From the NCBI RefSeq assembly GCF_021173675.1, contig NZ_JAIHON010000007.1:552405-616404 (forward strand): DNA of 64,000 nt, given 5' to 3'. The notes beneath the pieces were generated by a model. The model did not search any database, was not told the DNA's origin, and worked only from the letters and a program-made list of their open reading frames with translations. The stretch comes from Streptomyces lincolnensis (GTDB lineage Bacteria > Actinomycetota > Actinomycetes > Streptomycetales > Streptomycetaceae). A program made the position numbers and the translations under genes. Of the stretch, positions 17,070 to 27,900 are shown piece by piece. The stretch's first letter is position 1; each line of letters begins with the position of its first letter.

Positions 17070-17072
17070 GCG

Positions 17073-19193
17073 TCAGACGGTCCCTCCCTCGGGGGCGGTG
17101 ATGCCGGCGACCACCTGGCGCAGGAAGCCCGCCGCGGTGCCGCCGTCGCACACACGGTGGTCGAAGGTCAGCGACACGTGGACCACCTCGCGCACCTCCA
17201 CACGGCCGTCCACCACCCACGGGCGCTCGACGACGCGGCCCACGCCGAGCATCGCGGCCTGCGGGTGGTTGAGGATCGGGGTGGCGCCGTCGACGCCGAG
17301 GACGCCGTAGTTGTTGAGGGTGAACGTGCCGCCGGTGCGGTGCTCCACCGGGAGCGTGCCCCGGCGGGCCAGGGCGGTCAGGCGCCGCAGCTCGGCCGCG
17401 AGGTCGTCCGGGGACAGGCGGTCGGCGTCGCGGACGACCGGGACGATCAGACCCTGCGCGGTCTGCGCGGCGATGCCCAGGTGCACCCGGGGCGGGCGGA
17501 CGATCTCACCGCGTTCGGCGTCGACCCGGGCGTTGAGCTCGGGGAAGGCGGCCAGCCCGGCCAGGCACGCCCGCGCGAGCAGGGGCAGCAGGCCCGTCCC
17601 GAGGGAGGTGCGGGCGGCGAGCAGACCGGTCGCGTCGGCGTCGGCCCAGATCGTCACGGACGGCGTGTCGCGATGCCCGCGCACGAACTTGTCGGCGGAG
17701 GCGTCCAGGGGGACGCGGACGCCGGTGTCCGCGGGGGAACCGCCCGCCCGCGACCACCCCTTCGCCGCGCCGGTTCCGTAACCGGTGAGCACGGCACCCG
17801 AATCCGGGGCCGTGTCGGCCTCCGGTGCCTGTGAGCCCGCATCGGCCTGCGGCACCTTCGCGGCCACATCGGCCCCCAGCACCTTCGCGGCCGCGTCCGC
17901 CTCCGATACCTGCGTACCCGCGTCCGCCTCCGGCGCCACCGTGAACAGCGGCGCCCCCACCGGCACGACCCCACCGGTCCCGCAGTGCAGGGCAGACACC
18001 GTCCCGGCGTACGGACTCGGCAGCGTCACCACCGACTTGGCGGTCTCCACCTCCACGACGACCTGATCGTGCTCGACGGTGTCGCCCACGGCGACCTTCC
18101 ACTCCAGCACCTCGGCCTCCGCGAGCCCCTCGCCCAGGTCGGGGAGGTGGAAGGTCCGGGTGGCGGACGCCTGCCCGGCAGACGCCAAGTCCTCGCGGAC
18201 GGAAGGCCGTTCGGCGCCGTCGGGCAGCAGCCGGCGCAGGCCGTCGAGCACTCGCTCGACGCCCGGCAGGTGGGCGGCCTCCAACAGCGGCGGCGGATAC
18301 GGGATGTCGAGGCCCGTGACCCGCAACACCGGTGCGCGCAGGGCGTCGAAGCACTGCTCCTGCACGCGTGCCGCGATCTCGGCGCCCACCCCGGCGAAGC
18401 CCTGCGCCTCGTGCACCACCAGGCACCGGCCGGTGCGCCGCACGGAGTCGGCCGTCGTCCGGTCGTCCAGCGGGACCAGGGTGCGCAGGTCCAGCACCTC
18501 CACGTCCAGGCCCTCGGCCGCGGCCCGCTCGGCCGCCTTCAGGGCCACCGCGAGCGAGGGACCGTAGGCCACCAGCGTGGCGTCACGTCCGGCGCGGCGG
18601 ATCGCGGCGGTGCCGAACGGCTCGGTGCGGACGGGCAGTTCGACGCGTTCGCGGGTCCAGTAGTGGCGTTTGGGCTCCAGGAAGACCACCGGATCGGGGT
18701 CGTCGATCGCCTCGCGGAGCAGGGAGTAGGCGTCCGCCGCCGTCGCGGGGGTCACCACCTTCAGGCCCGCGGTGTGCGCGTAGTACGCCTCGCTGGAGTC
18801 GCTGTGGTGCTCCACCCCGCCGATGCCGCCGCCGTAGGGGATCCGGACGACCAGGGGGAGGGGGAGGGCGCCGCGGGTCCGGTTGCGCATCTTGGCGATG
18901 TGCGAGGCGATCTGCTCGAACGCGGGATAGGCGAACGCGTCGAACTGCATCTCCACCACGGGCCGGAAGCCCCCCATCGCCATGCCGACCGCGAGTCCCG
19001 CGATACCCGCCTCGGACACCGGCGTGTCGAAGCAGCGCCGGGAGCCGAACGCGTCGGTGAGGCCGTCGGTCACCCGGAAGACGCCACCGAGGCGGCCGAC
19101 GTCCTCGCCCAGGACCACGACCCGCTCGTCCGCGTCGAGCGCGTCCCGCAGCGCGCGGTTGAGGGCCTGCGCCATCGTCGTGCCGTCCGCCAT
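17073..19193 (-). CDS. Branched-chain 2-oxoacid dehydrogenase E1 beta - E2 fusion
   Basis: One 706-residue frame holds two subunits. Residues 1-330 are a transketolase-like E1 beta (EDVGRLGGVFRVTDGL, FDTPVSEAGIAGLAVG, YGGGIGGVEHHSDSSEAYYAHTAGLKVV). Residues 345-415 are a lipoyl domain with lipoate attachment Lys386 in VETAKSVV. After a linker with repeating EADAG/EAD units comes an acyltransferase core ending in DHRVCDGGTAAGF (catalytic His near 679). The peripheral-subunit-binding domain normally between lipoyl domain and core is not visible. Separate E1 beta and E2 genes are usual in Streptomyces. The gene lies one base after the E1 alpha stop. The complex would convert Val, Leu and Ile keto acids to isobutyryl-, isovaleryl- and 2-methylbutyryl-CoA, with E3 supplied from elsewhere. 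Confidence 0.9.
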   Translation of the reverse strand: MADGTTMAQALNRALRDALDADERVVVLGEDVGRLGGVFRVTDGLTDAFGSRRCFDTPVSEAGIAGLAVGMAMGGFRPVVEMQFDAFAYPAFEQIASHIAKMRNRTRGALPLPLVVRIPYGGGIGGVEHHSDSSEAYYAHTAGLKVVTPATAADAYSLLREAIDDPDPVVFLEPKRHYWTRERVELPVRTEPFGTAAIRRAGRDATLVAYGPSLAVALKAAERAAAEGLDVEVLDLRTLVPLDDRTTADSVRRTGRCLVVHEAQGFAGVGAEIAARVQEQCFDALRAPVLRVTGLDIPYPPPLLEAAHLPGVERVLDGLRRLLPDGAERPSVREDLASAGQASATRTFHLPDLGEGLAEAEVLEWKVAVGDTVEHDQVVVEVETAKSVVTLPSPYAGTVSALHCGTGGVVPVGAPLFTVAPEADAGTQVSEADAAAKVLGADVAAKVPQADAGSQAPEADTAPDSGAVLTGYGTGAAKGWSRAGGSPADTGVRVPLDASADKFVRGHRDTPSVTIWADADATGLLAARTSLGTGLLPLLARACLAGLAAFPELNARVDAERGEIVRPPRVHLGIAAQTAQGLIVPVVRDADRLSPDDLAAELRRLTALARRGTLPVEHRTGGTFTLNNYGVLGVDGATPILNHPQAAMLGVGRVVERPWVVDGRVEVREVVHVSLTFDHRVCDGGTAAGFLRQVVAGITAPEGGTV

Positions 19194-19194
19194 G

Positions 19195-20379
19195 TCAGCA
19201 ACCCTCCAACTCGGCCCGCAGAGCGGCGCGTTGAGCGGCGAGCTGCGGGGTCGGCGCACCGAGGACGTGGTCGAGGAGACCGAGCGGATCCAACTCGGGG
19301 TCCGCCGCGAGGCGTTCACGCACACCGACGGCGTACTCCTCCGCCTCGGCCGCCACCGCTTTCACGTCGTCGTCGGTCAGCAGTCCGCGCTCGAACAGGG
19401 CGGATTCCAGCCGGGCGATCGGATCGCGGGCCCGCCAGCGCTCGGTCTCCTCGGCCGCGCGGTAGCGGGACGGGTCGTCGGCGCTGGTGTGCGGGGCCAT
19501 GCGGTAGGTGTGCGCCTCGACCAGCCAGGGACCGCCGCCGGCTCGCGCGTCCTCGGCGGCGGTGGTCAGGACGGCGAGGACCGCGGCGGCGTCGTTGCCG
19601 TCCACCTGCTCCGAGCGGACGCCGTACCCGACGCCCTTGTACGCCAGGCTCGGCGCCGCGCACTGCTCGGACAGCGGGACGGAGATGGCGTATCCGTTGT
19701 TCTGCACCAGGAACACCACGGGCGCCCGCAGCACACCCGCCAGGTTCACCGCCTCGTGGAAGTCGCCCTCGCTGGTCGCGCCGTCGCCCAGGAGCGCGAG
19801 CGCGACCGTGCCGGTGCCCTTGAGGCGCTCGGCGTGGGCGAGCCCGGTGGCGTGGGCGGTGTGCGTGGCCAACGGCGTGCACTGGGGCGCGGTGCGGTGC
19901 CGCACGGGGTCGTAGCCGCAGTGGGCGTCACCGCGCAGCAGCGTCAACGCCTCGACCGGGTCGATGCCCCGGCTGACCAGGGCGACGCAGTCGCGGTAGG
20001 TGGGGAACAGCCAGTCCGAGTCGCGCAGGGCAAGGGCGGCACCGACCTGGCAGGCCTCCTGGCCGAGGCTGGACGGATGGACCGCCAGCCGGCCCTGCCG
20101 GGCGAGCGCCGTGGCCTGCTCGTCGAAGCGGCGCCCGACGACCATCCTCCGGTACGCCGCCAGCAGCGCGTCGGGCGGCGGCTCGGCGTACGACCGGCGC
20201 TCCGCCCGTGCCGCCGGGTGTTTTTCCCGGCCTTTGCCATTCGATGACGAATTCGTGGACTGTGGTGACGGAGACAGCGACAGCGGCGTCGGCAAAAAGG
20301 AAACCGGAACCGCGGAAGGAAGCCAAGCGGAAGGGTCTTCCCTGTCTTCATCGTCCGTAAGCGTCGGCGAATCCATCAT
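19195..20379 (-). CDS. Branched-chain 2-oxoacid dehydrogenase E1 alpha
   Basis: About 394 residues. The thiamine-diphosphate signature is GDGATSEGDFHEAVNLAGVLRAPVVFLVQNN. The conserved QGRLAVHPSSLGQEACQVGAALAL, PTYRDC and phosphorylation-loop-like YRMAPHTSADDPSRYR segments are also present. A variable, Ser-rich N-terminal extension of about 65 residues precedes the domain. Adjacent ATGs at 20379 and 20376 both follow a GGGA sequence. It forms an operon with the E1 beta-E2 fusion and is divergent from the PLP-enzyme/NRPS operon, with a 244-bp shared promoter region. The position argues that the dehydrogenase serves the NRPS pathway, for example by making a branched acyl-CoA primer. Confidence 0.92.
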   Translation of the reverse strand: MMDSPTLTDDEDREDPSAWLPSAVPVSFLPTPLSLSPSPQSTNSSSNGKGREKHPAARAERRSYAEPPPDALLAAYRRMVVGRRFDEQATALARQGRLAVHPSSLGQEACQVGAALALRDSDWLFPTYRDCVALVSRGIDPVEALTLLRGDAHCGYDPVRHRTAPQCTPLATHTAHATGLAHAERLKGTGTVALALLGDGATSEGDFHEAVNLAGVLRAPVVFLVQNNGYAISVPLSEQCAAPSLAYKGVGYGVRSEQVDGNDAAAVLAVLTTAAEDARAGGGPWLVEAHTYRMAPHTSADDPSRYRAAEETERWRARDPIARLESALFERGLLTDDDVKAVAAEAEEYAVGVRERLAADPELDPLGLLDHVLGAPTPQLAAQRAALRAELEGC

Positions 20380-20623
20380 TTTCCCGTCAACCTTTCGTGA
20401 ACGGTGTGCGCGCCTCGGATGATCTACGGCCACGGTTCTTTCTCCACCACCGCACCGGTACGGGTAGATGAAGTGGGCCTGAACAATGCGCAGGTGAGCG
20501 GCGACCGTGCGGGCCATGTGTCAACTGGCGTTCAGTAAGAAGCAATTCGCGCGTCTCCTTCCCGTACTGCGGAGACGGTTCCAATTGATCAGCGACATGC
20601 GGCACTGCGGAAGGCAAGGGAAG
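20380..20623. promoter_or_regulatory. Divergent promoter region between dehydrogenase and NRPS operons
   Basis: This 244-bp AT-richer stretch separates the two divergent transcription units. It contains CCGCACCGGTACGG (20450-20463), a near-perfect 14-bp palindrome with one mismatched pair. No riboswitch or attenuator structure was recognised. Both units are likely co-regulated from here, but no pathway-specific regulator gene lies nearby. Confidence 0.4.
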
Positions 20624-21943
20624 ATGTCCCGAGGACGCCCGGGAACACGTCACTACACGGTTGTCTGTTCCTCATGCGGAACCCGCTACGAGGACGATGG
20701 ACTCATACTCGACTGCTCCCGTCGGCACGAACCGGCATTCCTGCGCACCGAATACGCCGACAGCCCGGCCGGTGCCGGTGCCCGTGTGGGGGCGGACAGG
20801 GGGCTGTTCCGGCACGCCCCGCTGCTGCCGGTGGCGCGCACCTTCCCCGGTGTGCCCGGACCGGTCGTCCACCACGCCGAACGCCTCGGCCGGCGGATCG
20901 GCCTCGACCGGCTCTGGGTCGCCTTCAACGGCTACTGGCCCGAACGCGGGGCGCAGTTGCCGACCTGCACCTTCAAGGACCTGGAGGCGTACACGGTGCT
21001 CGGCCGGCTGCCCGCCGCGCCGCCCGTCCTCGTCATCCCCTCGGCCGGCAACACCGCCGCCGCCTTCGCCTGGGCGGCCACCCGGCACCAGGTGCCCTGT
21101 CTGCTGGTCGTGCCCGCACCGGCGATGGAACGGATGCGGTTCCCCGCCCCGCTCGACCCGTGCGTGCGGATCGTCGTCCTCGACGGCGCCGCCACCTACA
21201 GCGACACCATCGCCTGCGCCGACCTGCTGGCACGGTTGCCCGGCCACCACGCCGAGGGCGGCGCCCGCAACGTCGGCCGCCGCGACGGCCTGGGCACCGT
21301 CATGCTGGCCGCCGCCGAGGCCCTCGGCCGGCTCCCGGAGACCTACGTGCAGGCCGTCGGCAGCGGCACCGGAGCCATCGGCGCCCACGAGGCGGCGCGC
21401 CGCGTCCGCGGCGAGGGCGAACGCCTGCCGCGCCTGCTGATGTGTCAGAACGCGCCCTTCGCACCCCTGCACGAGGCCTGGCGGGCCACCGGCCAGGCCC
21501 CCGCGCACCGCGAGCACGAACCGCTCGCCCGTGAACTGACCAACCGCCGCCCGCCGTTCACCGTGCGCGGCGGCGTGCGCGACGTGCTGGCCGAGAGCGG
21601 CGGCGACGTGCGATGTACCGACAACGAGGCCGCGCTCGCCGCCCTGGCCCTCTTCGAGGAGGTCGAGGGCATCGACATCGAGCCCGGCGCCGGAGTCGCC
21701 CTGGCCGCCCTGGCCGAAGCCGTCGTGGCCGGACAGGTCCGCCGGGACGAACTGGTGCTCCTCAACATCACCGGCGGCGGCCGCGCCCGCCAGGCCCGCG
21801 ACCTCGCCCTCGTCCCCGCCCGGCCCTGGCTGCGCGTGCCGTGGCCCGGCCGCGAGGAGGGGCCGCGGCTGGTCGCCGAGCAGGTGGAACGGCGGCTCAT
21901 GGGCACCGGCACCGGTGCCGTCGTCGTCGGGGAGGGCGTGTGA
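20624..21943 (+). CDS. Cysteate-synthase-like PLP enzyme (threonine synthase superfamily)
   Basis: The 439-residue enzyme has an N-terminal zinc-ribbon-like segment with Cys15, Cys18 and Cys31 (CSSCG...LDC), then the fold-II PLP domain. The internal-aldimine Lys is about 118 in CTFKDLEAY. The phosphate-binding region follows as PSAGNTAAAFAWAA, with a late GSGTGAIGAHEAA. The ribbon plus the ARTFPGVPGPVVHHAERLG and FNGYWPERGAQ segments recall archaeal cysteate synthase, which replaces the phosphate of O-phosphoserine with sulfite to give L-cysteate. Other beta-substituted alanines are possible. ATG 20624 follows AAGGGAAG; earlier in-frame starts exist. Its stop overlaps the first NRPS start by four bases (GTGA), so it most likely makes a monomer for that NRPS. 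Confidence 0.8.
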   Translation: MSRGRPGTRHYTVVCSSCGTRYEDDGLILDCSRRHEPAFLRTEYADSPAGAGARVGADRGLFRHAPLLPVARTFPGVPGPVVHHAERLGRRIGLDRLWVAFNGYWPERGAQLPTCTFKDLEAYTVLGRLPAAPPVLVIPSAGNTAAAFAWAATRHQVPCLLVVPAPAMERMRFPAPLDPCVRIVVLDGAATYSDTIACADLLARLPGHHAEGGARNVGRRDGLGTVMLAAAEALGRLPETYVQAVGSGTGAIGAHEAARRVRGEGERLPRLLMCQNAPFAPLHEAWRATGQAPAHREHEPLARELTNRRPPFTVRGGVRDVLAESGGDVRCTDNEAALAALALFEEVEGIDIEPGAGVALAALAEAVVAGQVRRDELVLLNITGGGRARQARDLALVPARPWLRVPWPGREEGPRLVAEQVERRLMGTGTGAVVVGEGV

Positions 21944-24900
21944 CCCTGTCCGCCGCGCAGCGCTCGATGTGGTTCGGGCAGCGCCTCGACCCCGCCGGAC
22001 CCGCCTACAACGTGGGCGAGTACACCGAGATCCACGGGCCCGTCGACCCCGCCCTCCTGCGGGCCGCGGTACGGGCGGTGGTGGACGCCACCGAGACGCT
22101 CCGGGTCCGCTTCGTCGCCGACGACGACACCGTCCGCCCGATCGTCGAGACCGCCCCCGACCGGGACCTGCCCGTCGTCGACCTCACCGGCGAGGACGAC
22201 CCCCGCGCCGCCGCCGAGGCCTGGCGGGCCGCCGACTTCGCCACCCCCTTCGCCCTCGACCGCGCCCCGCTCTTCCGGTACGCACTGCTCAAGCTCGCCG
22301 ACGACCACTGGATCTGGTACCAGCGCTACCACCACATCGCCGTCGACGGCTACAGCTGCTCCCTCCTCGCGGCCCGCGTGGCCGACGCCTACACCGCCCT
22401 CGCCGCCGGAACCACCCCCGCCCCGCCCCCGGCGCCCCTCGCCGCACTGGTCGCCGAGGACGCGGCCTACCAGGCGGGCGAACGGCACGCGACGGACCGC
22501 GCGTACTGGACCCACGCCCTCGCCGACCGCCCCGAACCGGTCGGCCTGTCGACGCGGCCCACGCAGGTCGCCGGACGGTTCGAGCGCCGCACCGGTCATC
22601 TCCCGCACACCGCGGGCGACTTGGTGCACGCCGTCGCCGCGCAGGCCGGAACCCGCTGGTCACGCGTCGTCCTCGCGGCCACCGCCGCCTATCTGCACCG
22701 CCTCACCGGAGCCCGCGAGATCGTGCTCGGCCTCGCCGTCACCGGCCGCGAGAGCGCGACGGAACGCGCGACCCCGGGCATGGCGTCCAACGTCCTCCCG
22801 CTGCGCCTGACCGTACGACCCGACACCACCGCCCACGACCTCGTACGGCAGACCGCGACCGTCACCCGCGACCTGCTCGCGCACCAGCGCTACCGGGGCG
22901 AGGACCTGCGCCGGGACCTGGACTGGCCGCGGGACGGGCGCCGTTTCTTCGGCCCCGTCGTCAACATCATGGCCTTCGGGCCGGAACTGCGCTTCGCCGG
23001 GTACGCCACCACCCGCCACAACCTCTCCACCGGCCCGGTGGAGGACCTCGCCGTCAACGTGTACGACCGCGCCGACGCGGAGGGCATCCGCCTCGACCTC
23101 GACGCGAGCCCGGCGCACTACACGGACGCCGAACTGACCGCCCACCACCGGCGGTTGATCCACTTCGTGGAGCGGTTCGCCGCCGAACCGTCGGCCTGTG
23201 TGGGCACCCTGGAGCTCACGCTGCCGCAGGAGACGGCATCCGCCCGGCTCGACGGCGCTCCCGCGCGCGGGGGAGAGGCCACCGTCCCGGACCTGCTCGC
23301 GGCCCGCGCCGCCGCCGACCCGGACACCACGGCCGTGGTGCACGGTGAACGGGGCACCACCTACCGGGAGTTGAACGCTCGCGCCAACCGGCTCGCCCAC
23401 CGGCTGCTGGGCCTCGGTGTCCGCCCCGAGGACCGGGTGGCCGTCCTCATGCGCCGCTCCGACGACCTGATCGTCGCCCTGCTGGCCGTCCTCAAGGCGG
23501 GCGGCGCCTACGTCGGGCTCGACCCGCGTGCCCCGGCCGCGCGCACGCGGCGCATCCTCGGCGAGACCGGCTCGGCCGTCCTGCTGACGGACCGCACCGA
23601 GACGTACGAGGGCGTCACGCCGGTCGCCGTCGACGATCCGACCCTCGCCACCGAACCGGACACGGACCCCCGCGTCCGCCCGCACCCGGACCAACTGGCG
23701 TATGTCAGCTTCACCTCGGGCTCCACCGGCACCCCCAAGGGGGTCGCCGTCACCCACCGCGACATCACCGCGCTGGCCGCCGACTCGGCGTTCGCCGACG
23801 GAGCGCACGCGCGCGTCCTGGTGCACTCGCCGACCGCCTTCGACGCCTCCACCTACGAGATGTGGGTACCGCTGCTCAACGGCGGCACCGCCGTGGTCGC
23901 GGGAGCCGACGAGGACGTGGACGCGGCGGCCGTCGCCCGGCTGACGGCACGGCACCGGCTCACCGCGCTGTGGCTGACCGCCGGGCTGTTCGGACTCGCC
24001 GCCGAACAGGACCCGGAGTGCTTCGCCGGACTGCGCCAGGTGTGGACCGGCGGAGAGGCCGTCCCGGCAGCGGCGGTGCGCCGGGTCCTAAAGGCGTGTC
24101 CGGGGCTGACCGTCACCGACGGGTACGGGCCGACGGAGACGACGACGTTCGCCACCTCCCGGCCCTGTCCCTCGGACCGCCCCGTACCGGATCCCCTGCC
24201 CATCGGCCGCCCCCTGGACGGCATGCGCGCGTACGTGCTCGACGGCGCCCTCCGGCCCGTCCCGCCGGGCACGGTGGGGGAGTTGTACCTCGCCGGCCCC
24301 GGGGTGGCCCGCGGCTACCTGGGCCGGCCCGCCGCCACCGCCGAGCGCTTCGTCGCCGATCCCTACGGCCCGCCGGGCGCCCGGATGTACCGCACCGGCG
24401 ACCGCGTCCACGTGACCCCGGACGCCGAACTGACGTACCACGGCCGTGCCGACGGCCAGATCAAACTGCGCGGGTTCCGCGTCGAACCCGGCGAGATCGA
24501 GACGGCCCTCACCGACCGTCCCGAGGTCGCCCGCGCGGTCGCCGTCGTCCGCGAGGACCGCCCCGGCGACCGGCGCCTGGTGGCCTACGTGGTGGGGGAG
24601 AAGGCCGACCCCGACGCCCTGCGCGCCCACCTCGCCGGGCTGCTGCCCGAGGCCCTGGTGCCCTCCGCCGTCGTGGTCCTGGACCGCCTCCCGCTGACCG
24701 CCAACGGCAAGCTCGACCGTGCCGCGCTGCCCGCCCCCACGCCCGCGCCGACACACGCCGGGGGCCCGCGCGCCGGGACCTCACGCGCCGCGGTCGCGCG
24801 CACCCCGCGCGAAGAAGTGCTGTGCGCCCTGTTCGCCGACGTGCTGGGTCTGCCGGACGTCGGTCCGGACGACAGCCTCTTCGCCCTCGGCGGCCACTCG

Positions 24901-27900
24901 CTGCTCGCCCTGCGGCTGATCGGCCGGATCCGCAACACCCTCGGCGTCGACCTGACCCTGCGCGAGGTCTTCGCCACGCCCACCCCGGCCGGACTGGCAC
25001 TCCTGACCGACGATGGGACGGGCGCGGGATCCACCGTCGCGCGGCCGGCCCCGCGTGCCGTCCCGGTCGAGGCGGCCCCGCTGTCCTCCGCCCAGCGGCG
25101 ACTGTGGTTCCTGCATCGGCTGGAGGGAGCGGGCGCCGCCTACACCGTCCCGCTCGCCGTACGCCTGACCGGCGGCCCCCTCGACGTGGACGCCCTGCGC
25201 GCCGCGCTCGCCGACGTCGTCGCCCGGCACGAGATCCTGCGGACGGTCTACCCGGACGCGGACGGCCGCCCCCGTCAGCGGCTGCTGGAGTCCGTACGGC
25301 CCCGGGTGACCGTAGAGGACGTCGTGGAGGCCGAACTGCCCGGGCGTCTGGCCGAGTCGGCGGCGGAGGAGTTCGACCTGACCACCGACATCCCGGTGCG
25401 CGCCCATGTGCTGGCCGTCGGCGCGCAGGACCACGTCCTGCTGCTGGCCCTGCACCACATCGCCGCCGACGGCTGGTCCCTGGACCCCCTCCTGCGCGAC
25501 CTCGCGGCCGCCTACCGGGCCCGGCTCGCCGGACAGGAGCCGCACCGGCCGCCGCTGCCCCTGCAGTACGCCGACTACGGCCTGTGGCAGGACGAGGTGA
25601 TCGCCGCCGTAGAGGAGGCCCAACTCTCCCACTGGCGCGAGGCGCTCGCCGGACTGCCCGACGAACTCCCGCTCCCCGCGGACCGGCCCCGGCCGGCCGT
25701 CGCCACCCACCGCGGCGGTGACGTCCCCGTGCGGTGGGACGCGGTCCTGCACAGGAGGCTGCGCGAGCTGGCCGACGCGAGCGGGACCACGGTGTTCATG
25801 GTCGTGCAGGCAGGACTCGCCGCCCTGCTCACCCGGCTGGGCGCCGGCACCGACATCCCCCTCGGCACCCCGGTCGCGGGCCGCGCCGACGAGCGGCTCG
25901 ACGACCTGGTCGGCTGCTTCGTCAACACCCTCGTCCTGCGCACCGACACCTCCGGCGACCCCGCCTTCCGGGACCTCCTCGACCGGGTCCGGGAGACCGA
26001 CCTGGCCGCCTACGCGCACCAGGACCTGCCCTTCGAGCACCTGGTCGAGGCCCTCAACCCGCCCCGGTCCCTCGCTCGGCACCCCCTCTTCCAGGTGATG
26101 CTCGCCTTCCGCCCCACCGCCGGACCCCGGCTCGACCTGCCCGGCCTGCGCACGCGGACCCTGCCGGTGGAGACCGGCGCCACCAAGATCGACCTCACGT
26201 TCAACCTCGGCGAACTCCGCGCGCCCGACGGCACCCCGGACGGCATCGAGGGCGTCCTCCAGTACAGCGCCGACCTCTTCGACCGGGGCACGGCCGAGGA
26301 ACTGGCCGCCCGCCTGGAACGGCTGCTGCACGCGGCCGTCACCCATCCGGGCCGCACGATCGGCACGCTCGACATCCTCGCCCCGGAGGAACGCCACCGG
26401 CTGCTGGTCGAGTTCAACGACACGGCACGGGAGGTCCCGGACACCACGTTCCCCCGGCTCTTCGAGGCGCGCGCGGCCGAGACCCCGGACGCCGTGGCGG
26501 TCTCGGACGCGGAAACCGCCCTCACCTACCGCCAACTCGACGTCCGCGCCGGGCGGTTGGCACGCACGCTCACCGCGTACGGCGCCGGGCCCGGTCGGGT
26601 CGTCGCCTTCTCGCTGCCCCGGTCGGTGGACCTCGCGTTCGCCGTGCTGGCCGTCCTCAAGGCAGGCGCGGCCTATCTGCCGCTCGACCCGGAGCATCCG
26701 GCCGAGCGCACGGCCTATCTGCTGTCGGACGCGGATCCCGTGTGCCTGATCAGCCGGGACCCGTCCCCGGGCGAGGTCCCGGTCGTCCACCCCGACGCGG
26801 TACCGGACGACCCCGACCTGCCGCTCGCCACGGCACGGCCCGCCGACCCCGCGTACCTGATCTACACCTCCGGCACCACCGGGCGCCCCAAGGGTGTCGT
26901 CGTCGAGCACCGCAACCTCACCACCTACGTGGCCCGGTGCGCCGAGGCCTACCCCGGCCTGCGCGGCACCTCCCTGCTGCACGCCACCATGTCCTTCGAC
27001 GCCACGGTGACGACCCTGCACGGGGCGCTCGCCACAGGTGGCCGGGTGCACATCGCCGCCTTCCACGAAGCCGGGACCGCCCCGCTGCCCCAGGGCTACA
27101 CCTTCCTCAAGGCCACGCCGAGCCACCTCCCGCTGCTGCCCGTCCTGCCGCACGACCTGTCGCCCACCGAGGAGTTCATGCTCGGCGGCGAGGCCCTGGT
27201 CGGCGAGGCCCTGCGTGCCTGGCGCCGCGACCACCCGCACGTGCGCCTGGTCAACCACTACGGCCCCACCGAACTCACCGTCGGCTGCACCGACCACCGC
27301 ATCGAACCCGGAGAGGACCTGCCCACCGGCCCCGTGCCCATCGGCCGGCCCATGTGGAACACCCGGGCCTATGTGCTCGACGCCCGGCTGAGCCCGGTTC
27401 CCGCCGGGGTCGAGGGTGAGCTGTATGTGGCCGGGGACCATGTGGCCCGGGGCTACTGGAGGCGGTCCGGTCTGACCGGCGAGCGGTTCGTCGCCGATCC
27501 CTTCGGGCCGCCCGGCGAGCGCATGTACCGCACCGGCGACCTGGCCGTGCGCCGCGCCGACGGCACCCTGGAGCTGCGGGGGCGGGCCGACGGCCAGCTC
27601 AAGATCCGGGGGCTGCGGATCGAACCGGGTGAGGTGGAAGGGGTGCTCACCGCCCATCCCTCGGTCGCCCAGGCCGCCGTGGTCGTACGGGAGGACGGAG
27701 CCGGGGTCCGGCGACTCGTCGGGTACGTCGTCGCGGCGGCCGACACCGACCGCACCGCGCTCCTCGGCCACGCCGCACGGCAGCTGCCCGCCCACATGGT
27801 TCCCGAGGCGCTGGTGCCGCTGGACGCCCTGCCGATGACACCCAACGGCAAGCTGGACCGGGCGGCCCTGCCCGCACCCGTCCTCGACCGCGAGGCGCCG

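Noticed and set aside
17073..19193. Fusion as an artefact of two overlapping genes
   Set aside because: The frame is continuous with no stop between the E1 beta end and the lipoyl domain, and there is no internal start with a ribosome site at the lipoyl domain that I could see. A sequencing error remains the only alternative.
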